From the NCBI GenBank assembly GCA_935421135.1, contig OW285197.1:12653223-12717222 (forward strand): a stretch of DNA of 64,000 nt. Reading direction: 5' to 3'. Positions 1 to 12,249 of the stretch are shown in pieces (the first letter of the stretch is position 1; each line of letters opens with the position of its first letter). The notes below the pieces were generated by a model. That model searched no databases. It saw nothing but the letters and a program-made list of their open reading frames with translations, and had not been told where the DNA came from. Made by a program: the position numbers and the translations under genes. The DNA is from Bugulina stolonifera (taxonomy: Eukaryota > Bryozoa > Gymnolaemata > Cheilostomatida > Bugulidae).

Positions 1-116
1 TGAGACTGTTATGCATGTATTTAAAACTAGTTGCTGTGTGATATCATATTGTAGCTCTGGTAGTCATCTTTCCGATTGCTATTGTCTTAGTCCGCACCTA
101 TTTGTACACATTGTAG

Positions 117-3100
117 GTCGATGCGTATGCAAACCAGGTTTCTGTTATCAAGATGGCGACTGTTACCCTGATATCAATGAGTGCGATGAGCTATTAGAAC
201 CTTGCTCTGTGAAGTCTACCTGTGTCAATGTCCCATGTAGAACAACTCCCATATGTGAAAGTACGGTCTATAAATATATAACACAACAGCCAACTTCAGA
301 CAGCATACTGTGTGGTTGATTGTACTGATAATTCCATGAACTCATTTCATAAGGAGATAATTCCATGAAAGCCGTGACATAGCTTTCACTCAATGTTGGA
401 ATGCTTGTATACTTTATTGCTGGTATTTTAGAAAGATTTTCTATGTTTGTAATAAACCTTTGCCTTGGTGTACCCCCATCGTGTTAGTTTATAGAACCTT
501 TAAAAAGGCACATGGCCATGTTTACATTGTATATGATTGGTTGAACTTTTGAGAGCATTGATGCTGTTATGTTTCTGAACCTCACACAGGTACAAATTTC
601 TTTCATTTAGGTCAAGAATGATTTCCTACATTCTTTTAGATAAAAAGCGTCTTATTGGAGTCACTACTATCGGACTTGGAAATCCTGGCATGTCATGCTC
701 CACAGCAGACGACTGTAAAACTTACTATCTGCGTGACAAATCTTGTAACAACAGGAAGTGTGGATTTGTTTCCTGTTTCCACGGCAAGTGTACATGTGAA
801 AGAGGTACTCTAGTTTCTGCTGGTAGTGGTAAAGCTTGCCATGTTCACACATGCTCCAAGGTATCGCGTCATTTTCTGCCCTCAGTTTTCTTACTAACAA
901 CTCTTTCAGTTCATTCTGCTAATGCCATGTACTCTCTTCCAGAGTTAGATGGAGTTGTCATCCATTTACTGACGTTGTTAGTTCATACAACTTGAATGAG
1001 TTTGAACTTTTACATTGTAACTTGTCCTCTCTTTTTATAATTCCTACTCAATTTTAGACTATGATATATATGTGTATGCTTTCTGTGAAGTGTGCTACTC
1101 TCGACTAAATATATGTACTAAACCTTACACTCGCAGGCTATAGAATGTGACACCAGAGAGACTTGTTCTGCTATGGGTACATGTGTACTCAACTACAAAG
1201 TGCCTGAGTCAGCGGCGGCAGTAGACGTGCAGAAGGTATCTCAGGTTGTGGGGGCATCAGTAGGAATACTCATTGGTCTACTAGTTGTACTAGCAATCAC
1301 TTTCCTAGCCTACAAGAAATGTGAGTCGACCAATCACATTGCCTATCTCGCTACTAGCTACAACCAATCACATGCCTTGTCAGATGTTTAGAATGCTTGC
1401 ATGTGCTCATATATATTCTTCTATGGGTGGGAATTTGTAAAATATTATGTCAGTTTTACTATTTGCTGTGTGCTACAAAGGATGACGTTATTATTGTCTG
1501 TTTTAGTTTCACCTACAAAAGCCGAGAAACAGAGAAAGTTTTGGGAGAAAGAAGAGGCCAGGCTGATAGCTGAGGAGGCGGAACTTGACAGAATGGAGAG
1601 AGAGTTTGGTTTGTATTTTTATCTGTATTTGCATTGTATATTTCTGTATTGTGGAGTTTGTGTTTCTTTCTAAACTTCCTAAACATGCTGTTGAACAATT
1701 GTATTTGTCCTACGCCATGACCCCATCAGCTTGGTAGATATCTTGAGGAACATGCAATCTGATAGTTTCCAAGCTCACCTATTGACCAAGTTACCTATAA
1801 AGAAAGGCCCAGAAGTCTTAGCAGCAAGTTCTCTAGGTTCAGATTTCGGCTAATCTAGGTTACCAGAGGTTTTGTTTAGCAGGTTATCTTCATCCTCATA
1901 CTGTCTAATCATATGTAATCGGATAATACTATTATCTTCAGAGGAAGAACAGAGAAGGAAAAGAGAAGAGTATGAGCAGAGAGTGAAGGAACAAAAGGAG
2001 AGGCAGGCAAGGGAGAGAGCAGAGAGAGCTGAAATGGAAAGATTGAAGAGGGTGTGTAAATATGATCTTAAACATTTATAAGCCTTGATTCTAATGGGGA
2101 ATTGTCTTCTCTCTTTGCTCTAAATTAACTTTGACACGAAAAAGGATAACTCCATATTATAACCAATAGCATGCGGCAATTACAACATTAGTGTTGCATT
2201 AAAACTGTTGGTGTATCTTGTATTACTTCAGTAATGGCTTGATTTGTATTACTAAATAGTAGTACATTGTATGAGAACGCGCCTGTAATAATTGATGTGC
2301 TGTATTACAAACTGTCTGCCTCAGGAAGAAGAGGAGAGATTGCTGAGGGAACAGGCTGAAAGGGAAGAAGAGGAACGTAAGAGAAGGTCAGTATATTATC
2401 TTTCCTGTGATTGGTTACACTTCCTGGCATCACATCAATATATCAGCACATGTCTGTAAAGACGTAGTACTATGTAACTGGATTATGCTACGTGATTACA
2501 GGCTACAGGAGGAGAAAGAGGCCAAGGAGAGGGAAAAGAAATTAGCGAAGGAAGCCAGGTTGAAGGCAGAAGCCGAGAGGAAAGCTAAAGCGGTATGTAA
2601 TCATATATAATAGTGACTGTGTTTATAATACATTCTTATTTATCGGATACACAATCACCTTGCTGTTGTTCTCTAGGCAGCTGAGAAGAAAAGGAGAGAA
2701 GAGGAAGCTGAAGCGGAGAGACTGAGGATAGAGGAAGAGAGAAGGCAGAGAGCCGAGGAAGAGAGAGCCAAACGACAAGCTGAGAAGGAGTAGGTTATTA
2801 GTATTACGTACTTACTGGTTAACTGAGGCATGATAGCCAGCACTTATATACAGTAGACTATGTATTATCTGTGTACCTATGTACAGTAGACTCTGTGTTA
2901 TCTGTGTACTTCTGCTGTAGAGCTAGAGAGGCTATGAGACTCGCTCAGATTGAGGAAGAGAGACGACTCAAAGAAGAGCAGGAGGCTAAGAAGTTGGCCT
3001 TGAAAAAGCAACAGGAAGCAGCTCGACTGGCGTAAGTATATCCAGCATTGCCATTCTCTTAGTACAATAGTTGGCAGCCATTTTACATCTTTACTCAGTA

Positions 3101-3512
3101 CAGCATAGATATAAAATGATTGGAATTGCTTGGAGTATGCTCTTTGAGCCTATCTTGATCTTTACAGACTGAGAACAATATATGTGCAGCATGTTCCTCA
3201 TAGTATAACTAATATCACTATTGCTAATGATACATAATGTGCATATAATTTAGGCGTGAGAAGGCAATTAAGGATAAAGAGCGAGCCCAGAGAGAGAGAA
3301 TTGAGGCCATTAAGAGACAGACAGCCCTCGAGCTACAGAGACTGCAGGACGAGAAGAACAAGAGGCTCGCTTCAATGGCCGCCCTTAACACGGCAGACTC
3401 TGACGATGACGTGGATGTGGCGCAGTCTGGCTGGTCGACTGCTCCAACAGTTTCTAAACCTTCGAAAACTGGGTCCGGAAGTAAAATATCAAAGAGTAAG
3501 AGCAAGGCTTGA
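117..3512 (+). CDS. Cys-rich (EGF-like) single-pass membrane protein with long charged cytoplasmic coiled coil, 5' partial
   Basis: I do not recognise this gene as a named family. The 5' part lies outside the window. Exons supported by splice sites and phase: from 117 (cysteine-rich, with the DINEC start of a calcium-binding EGF module; its 3' end near 221 is uncertain), ~632-861 (Cys-rich, no clear family), ~1138-1320, ~1509-1610, ~1942-2050, ~2325-2386, ~2502-2592, ~2678-2789, ~2922-3032 and 3254-3512. The third ends the ectodomain and encodes one hydrophobic membrane helix (about VVGASVGILIGLLVVLAITF) followed by a YKK stop-transfer. All later exons encode one almost uninterrupted E/K/R-rich helix of roughly 200 residues, then an acidic DSDDDVD patch and a basic SKSKSKA end. 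The topology is therefore type I: extracellular Cys-rich modules and an intracellular charged coiled coil that could bind cytoskeleton or RNA (inference). An AATAAA lies at 3708. An extra exon between 221 and 632 is possible. Confidence 0.7.
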
Positions 3513-4455
3513 GTAGGTCAGTTACCAACATTTAACCAATAGCTGAGAAGATAAATAGCCGAGACATTTCTTAATATCTCTTTAAAGAACAGGAGAATAC
3601 TTTGTCAGAAATAGCATCAATATTTCAAGCGTGGTCTAACTTACTACCCAGGATGCTATGCTAAACAGGAAGTAACCAGAATTTACCACAGGGAAACTTA
3701 TTGTACTAATAAATGATTTAGTATTGCTGTAATATAATATTTGAGACACAAATACATACGACAAATATAAATCTGCATTGTTTACTTGGTCCCTATAGAA
3801 ACAAGTTACCAGTTTTACCTTGACAACGCAGGCAATTTGAAATGCTTGGTGCTAAAATGAACATCTTTTATTCAAATATGTGTTTATACTTTATTTCTGT
3901 ATGGCTTGACTGCAGTAAGAGTTAAACATATTATTATAATACTAAGAATAACATAAATATAGGCCTATTTGTATAATATTACAGTAACATAATATATGAA
4001 ATTGCATTAGGTCCATGTACATACACAGTAAAAACTATGATGAGTACAGAGGGTGGGGTTCTAACTGTGCCGATTCTAATCACTTGACTCACATTGAAGA
4101 GAGTATGACTAACCCTTTATCATTTATACCATCTATGCACCATTTCTGCAAAAGAAGCAATACAAATGAATGACTACTGGTGAAGCCTCATCAGTGGGAT
4201 TACCAACCCATGCATTAACATGGGAGGAATGTAGTACTTGTATAATCATGTACATGTACCTACATGTATATGGGTAATTGATTAAGAGTTATTCTCTCAA
4301 GGAAAGTTACCAACCATAAGGGAACAACCCCCATTGTCCCAGGTTTAGTGCAGTCAATCCCCTTTACAATGAGATAACTGAGATAACTACATTGCATGTT
4401 ACTGTCAGAGAAATTTTCAGTTAACAATAGTAATTGTTCTGCTCTACGAATATAC
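3513..4455. other. Intergenic gap between converging genes
   Basis: This gap holds the 3' flank of the membrane-protein gene (polyadenylation-type AATAAA at 3708) and, on the other strand, the 3' flank of V-ATPase G. I see no further coding or structured feature. Confidence 0.5.
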
Positions 4456-5558
4456 TTACACTTTCATATTGGTATGTATAGCAGCATCTATATTATATAC
4501 AACTTGTAGTAAAGAATTGAGAGCCTCTTCCCTCTTGTCATTCACTCTGTGGCTTAGATTAATAACCTGCTGGGCTGTCTCCTTATCTATTGTTATAGCC
4601 ATGTCATCTTTACTTCCTAGCACCTGTTGCAGGCAGGCATACAATGATCGTTAGTGACATGAAGTGGAAATACATACAAGGTACTTTGACTAGTGTAGGG
4701 TAGAGTATGAAAAAACCTTTTAGAATCTCATAGCATATCACTCACACAGACTATCATAAATATCCTAGCTTGAATAAATAATTATTGCCCAACTATTACC
4801 AGATCTGTAGTTTAATGGAGACAAACCTGTTGCTCATATCTTTTGAAGTTGGATTCTCTTTCTTTTCTGTAGGCTTCAATTTCAGCTTGTGCTTCTTCTT
4901 TGGCCTGCTTTAGTCTTCTTGCTTTGCCTTGAATACGAATATATATATATATACAAACATGGATAGAACATAATTATAGAATAAGTTCGGTTCATAGCCT
5001 AATCAATGGCCTCATATATAGATATTATATTAGTCAATAAATGGCCCTTTCTTCTGAGCAAAAGTTGCTAAGATAAAGGTCACTAAAGTGTAGTTCTGTT
5101 ATAGACCCTAGCATAGGCTCTCTACTGAGAGCTATTACTGTAGCAGAGGAATGTGACCCCTCAAGTGTGTTAAAGATTTGTTTTGCTAAAGTTGAGAAAA
5201 CGCACAAGTAGAAGTAGGCCTACTGTACTAGTAGTGTCAATGTGTTGGTAACAAACTTAACTTAGCACGATAAAATATTGATTGTCCTCTGTTAAACTGC
5301 CTCAATATTAATTCCCACTTACGCTAACTAAACAAGATTCGGTCTACAAAAGAGTGTGCAGTACTGCACCTCGGGGACATAAATCTACTCTTAACTGGTG
5401 ATGTTTCTTTCCCACTCCGACTCCACTCAACTTGCATTCGATTACTGAACTAGTGAACACTCGTGGTCCGACTTACCTTTTCTAGCCGCAGCAACTTTTT
5501 CGGCGGCTGCTTTCTCAGCAGCAAGCAATTGTTGTATTCCCTGGCTGTTGCTTGCCAT
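4456..5558 (-). CDS. ATP6V1G: V-type proton ATPase subunit G
   Basis: Subunit G of the V1 sector of the vacuolar proton pump. With subunit E it forms the peripheral stalks that hold the catalytic head against the membrane sector. Three exons on the minus strand, 5558-5477, 4927-4827 and 4623-4456, join in frame to 116 residues; the family is about 118. The N-terminus MASNSQGIQQLLAAEKAA matches the hallmark start of animal G subunits. The exon 1/2 junction restores the conserved KARRLKQAKEEAQAEIEAYR helix, and the C-terminal part is a normal amphipathic helix with no break. All introns are GT-AG. The start codon is the only ATG in the first exon and is where the family begins. Identification is by the family motif and is firm. 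Confidence 0.95.
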
Positions 5559-6235
5559 ATCTAAGATTTATTTAACTAGGCTAAAGGCAAATAACAGCAA
5601 ACAATTCGTCTACCACTAGGACGACCCACGGCAAAGATTGATTTAGTTGTTGTTATCATGTGACTAAGTGTATCCTGTTCAGATAATCCGGATATCTGGC
5701 ACGCCCCAAGACGAGAGTTTACCCGTTATATCATTGGAGTTGTGTGCCTCTTATCAACCGAGAGTAGACAACTCGTCCATAATGTACATATAATAGTGAA
5801 AACTGCTCCTAGAATAGGAGATGCAGTGCAATGTAGTATGTAGCGCTCATTAACACAAAGAGCTATTTTTGTCAGTCACGACTGCAGTTGGCACAAACTT
5901 CATTGTTTTACAGTAGCTTTGTGTATTGGTAGATTAGAAATAATAAGAAATTATATTCACAAATTTACATCGAAGTTGAATTCAGTATTGCTATAACATG
6001 GCGTATGAATAAGAGACAAACTTCAACTAAAAAAGTGGTTAACAACAATGATATTATCCTACACAAAAATTATTTACATAGATTATATTTATTGCTAGTC
6101 TTAGTAAATTTTGCAAACATAATATTACACACCTAATTGCTTACTAAACCATATGAGGAAATAAATAAAAACAACAATGAAGACCAACTATAGCAAGATT
6201 ATGTGAATAGACCTAGTTCCTAAGCTCCACGGGAT
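5559..6235. other. Intergenic gap: V-ATPase G 5' flank and TMCO1 3' flank
   Basis: This gap should hold the V-ATPase G promoter just above 5558 and the TMCO1 3' untranslated region below 6236, where a minus-strand AATAAA occurs near 6085-6091. I see no extra gene. Confidence 0.5.
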
Positions 6236-9200
6236 CTACTTGTACTCAGGTGGGGTGGGAAAGAAAAAGTTTTGTCCAGCAGCTGCCCGTGATGGTGAGA
6301 ACCCTAGCAACTTCTGAACGTTCTAAAACAGAGAAGCAGATTTTGCTTAGAAGTTGTACAACACACAAGGTATGGTAGGGTACGACGACCCCCTGCCCAA
6401 ACTGCATTACTAGCTAATAAGCAATGAGGAACAGAGGCTTGGTCACTCACTTGTCTGATACTCATGGTGCAGAGAATGTAGAGGAAAATGAAGGAGCAAT
6501 CTGTATAGTCAGTTCCAGGAAGGTTCCTGTGACTGATACCTTGGAACCAGGATATTGGTACAAATGGAAGGGTGGCTACCACACGCCCATCAAATCTAAA
6601 ATATATTCGAGTAGGATTATGTGGCTATTAGATAGTGAAAGGAAAAAATTTTCACTCTGGCCAACAGAATGTTATCATTATTATTATCATTGCGTGAACC
6701 ATCTTTCCTTCTACTATGTTTGTTATAGTGGATAAAATATTAGGGGAACAACTCCATGTACATCTCCATTATGATTGCACAAAGAACTAAAAGCAATTAT
6801 GTGTACTGAGTAGTCAAATATATACATAGCTATTAATAGGCTGACTGCACACATGAAACCTGCTAATATTTCTAACACTAAAAATGCTGCTGTTCATAGC
6901 ACCAGCAATGCGGCTACTTACATGGAGTTGAACACACTTAGTAAAGCCATGAACACAAAACTGATAGCAAACATAGACTTCATCTTGGTCATATTCAAGT
7001 CTCTACTATCATTCTTTAGCCTCTCCTCCTGACGCTCTACAATAAGTATGAGGGTGGCTGGTTGATTCACCACAATAATAAAGTTGGACAGAAAGCTAAC
7101 TAAAGCTAGGTTTCCAACAAAATAAAGTCAAAGTATAAAATCATGTAGAATCCAATGTATTCTTTAATAATATCAAGTCTCCATTGCTCTATAACCACTC
7201 ACCTAACTTCTTCTTAGCATTCTTATCCGTCTCGTTTACAGAAGCTTTTTGCTTTTCCACTGGAATGAAACAGGAATTATATGATATGATATGATATATG
7301 ATATACACCATGTATATTGGTTGTCTAGATTGTAACATGTGCCTTGGAATATTATACCAGTGCACATTTTACACTATAATAGCATACATGATATACTACA
7401 GGCCTAGCATAGGTCTAGCATACATTGTATAGTATAATAGTAAATATTAGCCTACATATTATAACAGCACACATTGCATACTATATTTAGCACACATTGC
7501 ATACTAGGCCTAGAACCTACAGTGCCTATAGAATAATAGCATGATGTTTTGTATAGGGTATTGCATAGCATACATTATGTTTATAAATATAACAACTTGC
7601 GCACCTACAGCACAGACATTGATAATACTAGCAATATATGACACAACATTACATTTTTTAGTTTGCTTTTCCACTTCATTCTTCAGTCTCTGATAGTTGT
7701 CAGTCCTGTAGACCAGCAACCATGTAAGACCTACAATACAAAATGCTACACATGGCACCAGATATAATATATGAATGGTACACTATTCATTATACAATAT
7801 ACTATAGGCTAAACTGTACATCATAATTATGTAACTATATAAAATGTTGTAAAAATTTACAAGAATTATAAGGTAGGCTATTATTTTATTGCAAAGAGTC
7901 TTTCTGATCAGTCAGGGACTCAGCTGCACATAGAAAAACTAGCCCATTCGTGACTATGGCTTAAACCCGAGGCCTCTACGACAACGAGTCGCCTAGTGCA
8001 GTGGTCGGAACACATCACCACTACACCAGCGTAGCATCCTTCTTCGGAGAGCAAACCTGTGCACTGGAGCAACTGCACACAAGGCACTCCTCTATTAACC
8101 TGCCGTAAACATTCGTGAGATGAGAGAAAAACAACCAAGTGATCTATGTTAAAGAGTAGGTTAGTCGTAAGTAATACACAGAGTTGGGTCTAAGTCGACT
8201 TGCAAGTCGACAAGTCAAGTCATTTCTAAAATTTTTGAGGCAAGTCAAGTCGAAGTCAAGTCAGTGCTGCCTCAAGTCAAGTCAAGTCAAGTAACTTCTA
8301 AAATTTTGAAGGCAAGTCAAGTCGAAGTCAAGTCAGTGATGCCTCAAGTCAAGTCAAGTCAAGTCAGCTGTCATGCAAGTCACAAGTCAAGTCAAGTCAA
8401 AGTCAAGTCAAGTCGAAATGCAAGTCAAGTGGAAGACAACTTCAAAAAATTTTACATTTTCCAAAACATCCTTTTTTCGTTTAGTAGGCATTTCAATCCA
8501 TGAAAAACCTATGGCAAGGTGTAGCAGGGCATGTACATGTATGTTATGCAATCATGGTAAAGAACTAGTCTATATAAGTAGTATTATTGGCACTACGGTC
8601 GAGACTGGTCATATAGTATTATATACTGTATATTGTAATGGTGATGCAGTGAAACATAGCATGAAAACAGCACATGGTACAGCACAGAGTGTCCACTGGC
8701 CAGTCCTGCAATTTAACTCTAGTAATTATTGCACTGTACATTGTATTCACTACTTACACTACACCTAGGCTACACTTACACTACTTGCGCTGTGTGTACT
8801 TGTGACTATGCATTGTCGTTGTGTAGTCTCACGTACACACAGCCTGAATTGTGTATCCTCATAGTTAACCTTGATATACTCTGAGTGCTGCTAGTAGCAC
8901 TGACCTAGTACAAATGATAAATAGGTAGACAATTGAGACCTTTTTTCCATGTTGGCTAAACACTGTACAAAATTTTTATTTGCCAGATTGACTTGGCAGA
9001 ACCCAAGTCAAAATCACAAGTCATTCATGTGTCCAAGTCAAGTCAAGTCACATTGATGTGCAAGTCAAAGTCAAGTCAGAATCACAAGTCATTCATGTGT
9101 CCAAGTCAAGTCAAGTCAAGTCACATTGATGCGCAAGTCAAAGTCAAGTCAAGTCAGCAAGTTGGCAAGTCCAAGTCAAGTCGACTTGTGACCTGACTTG

Positions 9201-9492
9201 ACTTGGCAAGTCAAGTCAAATCTATGACTTGGACCCAGCTCTGGTAATACACAGTAACCCAATCCCAGCAACGTTAAATCTAGATGATCCCCTAAAGATT
9301 CAATTGTAATTGCTGTGGAAGTTCTACTCCAACTGAGATAAATAGCGGGGCAAAGATATATTTATCCCCCCAAGGAAAGTTCAGAATATTATAATCTTAA
9401 TCTAATCACTACGAATTGCACATCTCACCTTCACCTAGCAGAGCTGTGCAAGTTGAAATACCAACAATGAGTAAAGTATCCGAAAGAACCAT
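6236..9492 (-). CDS. TMCO1: TMCO1, endoplasmic reticulum membrane protein (calcium-load channel / translocon partner)
   Basis: TMCO1 is an ER membrane protein of the DUF106/EMC3-like superfamily, described as a calcium-load-activated channel and as a component of the multipass translocon. Six exons: 9492-9429, 7730-7653, 7259-7203, 7036-6922, 6595-6451 and 6322-6236. They join to 181 residues (human 188). Visible landmarks in order: first membrane helix with DTLLIVGISTCTALL; LVYRTDNYQRLKNEVEKQ, the start of the charged coiled-coil hairpin; RLKNDSRDLNMTKMKSMFAI leading into the second helix; FDGRVVATLPF; GISHRNLPG; and TDCSFIFLYILCTMSIRQ as the last helix. The tail keeps the conserved QKLLGFSPSRAA segment but ends FPTPPEYK. 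Every junction is GT-AG and phase-consistent. Intron 1 hosts a hAT-like element (8179-9243) and a tRNA-derived SINE relic. Confidence 0.95.
7930..8045 (-). repeat. tRNA-derived SINE relic
   Basis: Read on the minus strand, about 8037 to 7962 has the order of a tRNA-derived SINE head: an A-box-like TGGTGTAGTGGTGA, a GCGAC/GTCGT anticodon-like stem, and a B-box-like GGGTTTAAGCC. The acceptor and T stems do not pair well, so this is not a functional tRNA. It lies in TMCO1 intron 1. Confidence 0.5.
8179..9243. mobile_element. Non-autonomous hAT-like DNA transposon filled with CAAGTC repeats
   Basis: The 1,065-bp element begins CAGAGTTGGGTCTAAGTC and ends with the inverted form GACTTGGACCCAGCTCTG. 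It is flanked by a perfect 8-bp target duplication, GTAATACA, at 8171-8178 and 9244-9251. CAGNG ends plus 8-bp duplications are the signature of the hAT superfamily. Both subterminal parts (8190-8440 and 8995-9235) are dense arrays of CAAGTCAAGT motifs, and the middle is unrelated sequence. There is no transposase reading frame. The element sits in TMCO1 intron 1. Confidence 0.85.
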
Positions 9493-10934
9493 CTTGTATC
9501 CAAAACGTTTTACTTAACCCGCTAGAAGATATTTTACATAAGTTATATGATCACAGTTATTAGTGTAACAACTCCAGGCCTTCAAATTCAACTCGTAATA
9601 TAATTTTCCTTTCACTCAAAAATAAAATTCATTCAATACCACCGGAAGTGTATGTAACGTTCTTGACAAAGCCTAGCTCCTTACTCTGCTAGAATAATAG
9701 GTGAGGCGAGATAATTGGCGGCTTGTAAAGTATGTACATGGCCGGGGTAGTCTTAAGGCTAGCCGTGCTGCAATTTTTCGGCCTTGGCATAGCTGTTATT
9801 ATTTAAGCTCTGTGCCAATTTTACGTTTCAAGAATACTTGTGCATGAAAATGTACATTTTAAGAGTCTATACGTAGACCCGAAAACCCGCATCAGATCAT
9901 GTACAAATGGTAGTTCTCAGGCACAATTCTGCAATTGAGATCTCGGCTAGGTCATAATAATAGTATGTTCAGAGAGAGAAATTTTCATGAATTGGTTCAT
10001 TAATTGCTATGACAATATTATTCATTCACTCATCACTGAATATTTGATCTAGTGCCTGACAGTTACAGTCTGAAACCTGTATTCTTGTAAGTTATAATAA
10101 TAAGTTTTAGTTTTCCCATGTGAAATTAGTATTCACCCATGATCACAGCATCCTCAGCATGACTAGTGGGTGTGATCATGTGGTAGTAAATGAATAAAGA
10201 GCTGGAGGAGTTGAAGAATAGAATTAAGAAAGAATAGGGAACAGATTCAGATTCTGAGAGCAGAGTGTGATAACAGATTAATTAGGCAATAAATTGTTTT
10301 TATTTATATAAATATGAATGTAAAAATATTAATTATTGTTATTATGCTAATTCAGTAATACGTGTAAGTGTAACAAAATTAAATTGAAATTACTTATTTA
10401 TTGATATTAAATATTATTTATCGGTGTTGAATTGTGTTACTATTATATTGCATATTAATAAATTACTAGTTACAGCTAGTAATTATACTGACCAATATGT
10501 ACGCCAAACAGAATGACACAACAGCTGAAAATAGTCATAACTCTTAACTGGTCTGTCCCGAACCAATATTTTTTTCCCAAAAGAAATGTGGTGTAATAGC
10601 ACAAATGAAATGACAGATTTGTTGGGAACATGTAGTATTATTTCCAGAATATAGGCTTGTACTTGCTTCACTTAGCTCAACTATCTAGTTGGTTTTCATT
10701 CATACTAACCTACATGTACCTAGACAATAATGAAAACCCAGAGTGGGAGATCAGCTGGAATTCTGCTGCACATGTGCCTGCTTTAAAGATCTTGACCTAA
10801 AAAAGAGTAGGAGTAAATACTGTGATACTGTAAAATTTTTGCGCTCACTTGTGGGTATGTGGGATGGGTCGGTGGGTGGTTTATTGGCCCACCTTCTTTA
10901 CAGGCACTGAGTAAGAGACAAGGCTGACTGACAA

Positions 10935-11065
10935 TGCTATGTGTTTGCTCTTATGACGACCTTCAAGTTCGAGTTGTTCTAAAAATTCATAACATAATAG
11001 ATATGGCCCTACCCTAGTTGCTTTGGCTGTCGGTTCTGTGAGGAACTTAGGCTAAGAGATTCCTA
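10935..11065 (-). repeat. Dispersed repeat family member (copy 1 of 3)
   Basis: On the minus strand this reads CAAAGCAACTAGGGTAGGG and then, after a spacer, an AACTCG...AGGTC-TCATAA block. The same order of blocks occurs on the plus strand at about 63840-63940, and the CAACTAGGGTAGGG core occurs near 61990-62020. Class unknown. Confidence 0.55.
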
Positions 11066-11792
11066 GACGAGTAATCACCACAAAGTGTATATAAGTATTA
11101 GATAAGTGACTTTATTGAAGCTCAAGAACAACTAACTAACGTAGCTAAATCGCTCCACTTTTATAATAAAGCAACTTCCAGTTAGTTCCAGCCGGGGCCG
11201 ACCAGAAGTTGGCCCTATTCAAAATTATACATCATCTAAAAATAATAAAATTGGTTATAAGTCATGGGAAAAATGTAATTTACTCGCTATAACTATAACT
11301 AATTATTCATTGACCCTGTACAATATAATAACACACACTCATATATACATGTATATACTCTAGCCTCAGCATATAATATACTACTACATGTAATTATAAC
11401 ATATCCAAATACACACATTGCACATTATTACACGCAAGAATATCCTAGTTTTTGTCCTTAGGTGACTCCTTACCACTGCAATACATTGATGCTACGTTTT
11501 GAGTAAGCCTGCTGCATTTCAATTTATAGTGTATTTTATATTGTATTGCATTGTTTTCATGTTTTTATATTTGTAAATTAAATTGTACATAATACATGCA
11601 ACATAATCTTTTATGTCAAATACACCTACATGTACATGTAGACTATATGCACCATCATGCCTATCATCAGTCTGTCTTACCAAATCCGCTTAAAACTTGG
11701 AATATTGCCAGAGACAACCTTTTGTACTTCTTTTCATCGCAGACAATGTTTATCGATGGTATCTTATCACTTGTTTCTAGTGACAATGTGAA

Positions 11793-11881
11793 GTCTATAT
11801 AATGTATGTCTATATAATATAATGTATGTCTATATAATGTATGTCTATATAATGTATGTCTATATAATGTATGTCTATAAA
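11793..11881. repeat. 15-bp minisatellite
   Basis: About six copies of GTCTATATAATGTAT, slightly degenerate at the left end. Confidence 0.9.
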
Positions 11882-12249
11882 TAGACATCTTTCACTGTCA
11901 AGTAATATGTTTCACATAGTGTACTTATCTGAGCTGGGTTAACTCACATGACTTGGCTTATTTATTATGTCATTAGTTTTATCAGCTGTGTTCAATATAA
12001 TCACCATTATAGTATGGTGCCATCCCTTTACCATGTGGGTATCATCGTGCCATATATTGCGCTGTAAGAGTATAATAGCTCTTTCCTTGTGTTCTGTAAA
12101 CTCTAATACCTTCTTTATCCTAGTTCATATCCCGACCCTTACTCTATTGGACTCCTCCCCTCTGTTCATACACATTAGCTAATCATTCTATCTTATATAT
12201 CCTTCCCAGGGTTGAGGGCACCTTGCACTGCCTGTCAAAAGGTCTGAGG

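Larger units (their letters stand above)
9493..12249. other. Gene-poor stretch between TMCO1 and PPT2 copy 1
   Basis: I find no supportable gene here. It contains one member of a dispersed repeat family (about 10935-11065) and a 15-bp minisatellite (about 11793-11881). The 5' part should include the TMCO1 promoter and the 3' end the PPT2 copy 1 promoter. Confidence 0.5.

Noticed and set aside
8264..9196. KSSQVKSSQV-type open frames
   Set aside because: They result from the CAAGTC arrays of the hAT element, not from a gene.
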